This document shows, piece by piece, positions 5,935-6,864 of a stretch of DNA of 6,864 nt (position 1 is the stretch's first letter; the number at the start of each line of letters is the position of its first letter). Origin of the DNA: Hydrogenophaga sp. (GTDB lineage: Bacteria > Pseudomonadota > Gammaproteobacteria > Burkholderiales > Burkholderiaceae). The position numbers and the translations under genes were made by a program. The notes beneath the pieces were generated by a model. The model searched no databases, was not told where the DNA came from, and saw only the letters and a program-made list of their open reading frames with translations. The stretch is taken from the NCBI GenBank assembly GCA_025458545.1, contig JALOSH010000371.1, positions 1-6,864 on the forward strand, written 5' to 3'.

Positions 5935-6864
5935 ATGTCTTTCCAACCCGTACCCCTTCCTGTCTCCTTCTGGTCCCTGGGCTGGCGTTCGCTTTGGCGC
6001 GACTGGCGGGCCGGCGAGCTGCGCCTGCTAATGGTGGCGGTCACGCTCGCGGTGGCGGCCCTGACCTCGGTCGGTTTTTTTGCCGACCGGTTGCAAAACG
6101 GTTTGCAGCGCGATGCGCGAGCCCTCATCGGGGGCGATGCGGTCGTCAGCAGCGACAACCCCACGCCCGCCGCGTTTGCCGAGCAGGCCCAGCAGCTCGG
6201 TCTGACGTCGGCCCGGACCCTGGGCTTTCCCACCATGGGCCGTGCCACTGAAGAAAATGGCGGTGCCGCCAAGCTGGTCGCGCTCAAGGCGGTGGCGCCC
6301 GGTTACCCGCTGCGGGGCACGCTGCGCGTGGCGCCGGGGCCGCAGCAGCCCGACGTGGCCACCCGCGAGATCCCCGCGCCCGGCACCGCCTGGGTGGACG
6401 CCGCGCTGCTGATCCAGCTGGATCTGCGCATGGGCCAGACCCTGCTGCTGGGCGATTCGGCGTTCCGCATCGAGCAGCTGATCGTGGTGGAGCCCGACCG
6501 TGGCGCCGGCTTCATGAGCTTCGCGCCCCGGGTGATGATCAACGAAGCCGACCTGCCGGCCACCGGCCTGGTGCAACCGGCGAGCAGGCTCACCTACCGC
6601 CTTGCCGTGGCCGGGGCGGATGCCCAGGTCAAGCGTTTCACCGACTGGGCGCAGACCGAGATCGACAAACCCGGCGTGCGTGGGCTGCGGCTGGAGTCGC
6701 TCGAAGGCGGCCGGCCCGAAATGCAGCAAACGCTGGCGCGGGCCGAGAAATTCCTGAACCTGGTGGCTTTGCTGGCGGCATTGCTCTCGGCCGTGGCCGT
6801 GGCCATCGCGGCGCGCGGCTTTGCCCAGCGCCACCTGGACGACTGCGCCATGCTGCGGGTGCTG
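5935..6864 (+). CDS. FtsX/YbbP-like ABC transporter permease, N-terminal part, 3' end outside window
   Basis: The frame stays open from the ATG at 5935 to the last base, giving the first 310 residues of a protein that in this family (E. coli YbbP) is about 800 residues long. The N-terminus MSFQPVPLPVSFWSLGWRSL is followed by RDWRAGELRLLM, typical of the YbbP branch of the FtsX/MacB/LolE permeases. A first transmembrane helix lies at about 31-50 (ending ALTSVGFFA), then a long periplasmic MacB-PCD-like domain (about 51-270), and a second helix at about 274-293 (AEKFLNLVALLAALLSAVAV). The tail FAQRHLDDCAMLRVL marks the start of the cytoplasmic loop normally carrying the ATPase-contact helix. 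Family members work with an ATPase of the YbbA/LolD kind, probably in envelope lipid or lipoprotein handling; no ATPase gene is upstream here. The substrate is unknown. It is separated from upp by 232 bp. Confidence 0.9.
   Translation, partial: MSFQPVPLPVSFWSLGWRSLWRDWRAGELRLLMVAVTLAVAALTSVGFFADRLQNGLQRDARALIGGDAVVSSDNPTPAAFAEQAQQLGLTSARTLGFPTMGRATEENGGAAKLVALKAVAPGYPLRGTLRVAPGPQQPDVATREIPAPGTAWVDAALLIQLDLRMGQTLLLGDSAFRIEQLIVVEPDRGAGFMSFAPRVMINEADLPATGLVQPASRLTYRLAVAGADAQVKRFTDWAQTEIDKPGVRGLRLESLEGGRPEMQQTLARAEKFLNLVALLAALLSAVAVAIAARGFAQRHLDDCAMLRVL

Noticed and set aside
6028..6834. 268-codon - strand open frame opposite the permease gene
   Set aside because: Shadow of the open permease frame, which has a ribosome site, family N-terminus and two helices in the right places.

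Overview
The window is G+C-rich, densely coded on the + strand, and reads as a betaproteobacterial chromosome, most likely Comamonadaceae (Hydrogenophaga/Acidovorax-like). That placement is inferred from protein style and from an intergenic hairpin core (GGCCCGGCAAAGCCGG) that I recall from Comamonadaceae intergenic regions. No mobile element, tRNA, rRNA or CRISPR array was seen.

Bases 1-4944 form a membrane-bound, periplasm-facing formate dehydrogenase operon. It begins inside the gene for the molybdopterin catalytic subunit (FdhA, C-terminal 534 residues only). Then come the four-cluster ferredoxin-like subunit FdhB, a 71-residue putative lipoprotein, the cytochrome b subunit FdhC, a 118-residue putative secreted Ala/Pro-rich protein of unknown function, and the sulfur-transfer chaperone FdhD. 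The first five genes are packed with gaps of 24 bp or less, or overlap by a base or so. A 42-bp gap precedes fdhD. Formate would be oxidised at FdhA, electrons pass through the four [4Fe-4S] clusters of FdhB to the two hemes b of FdhC and then to quinone. FdhD is needed to sulfurate the cofactor of FdhA.

Bases 4945-5069 are a boundary region with two strong hairpins. It is followed by upp (5070-5702), a complete uracil phosphoribosyltransferase of the pyrimidine salvage pathway, unrelated to formate metabolism. Bases 5703-5934 are non-coding and hold a compound palindromic element that looks like a dispersed intergenic repeat. From 5935 to the window end runs the N-terminal 310 residues of an FtsX/YbbP-type ABC transporter permease, cut by the window edge.

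Most of the window is recognisable. The parts that are not are the two small exported proteins inside the formate dehydrogenase operon, the single-cysteine form of FdhD, an apparent shift of a membrane anchor helix from FdhB to FdhC, and the intergenic hairpins.
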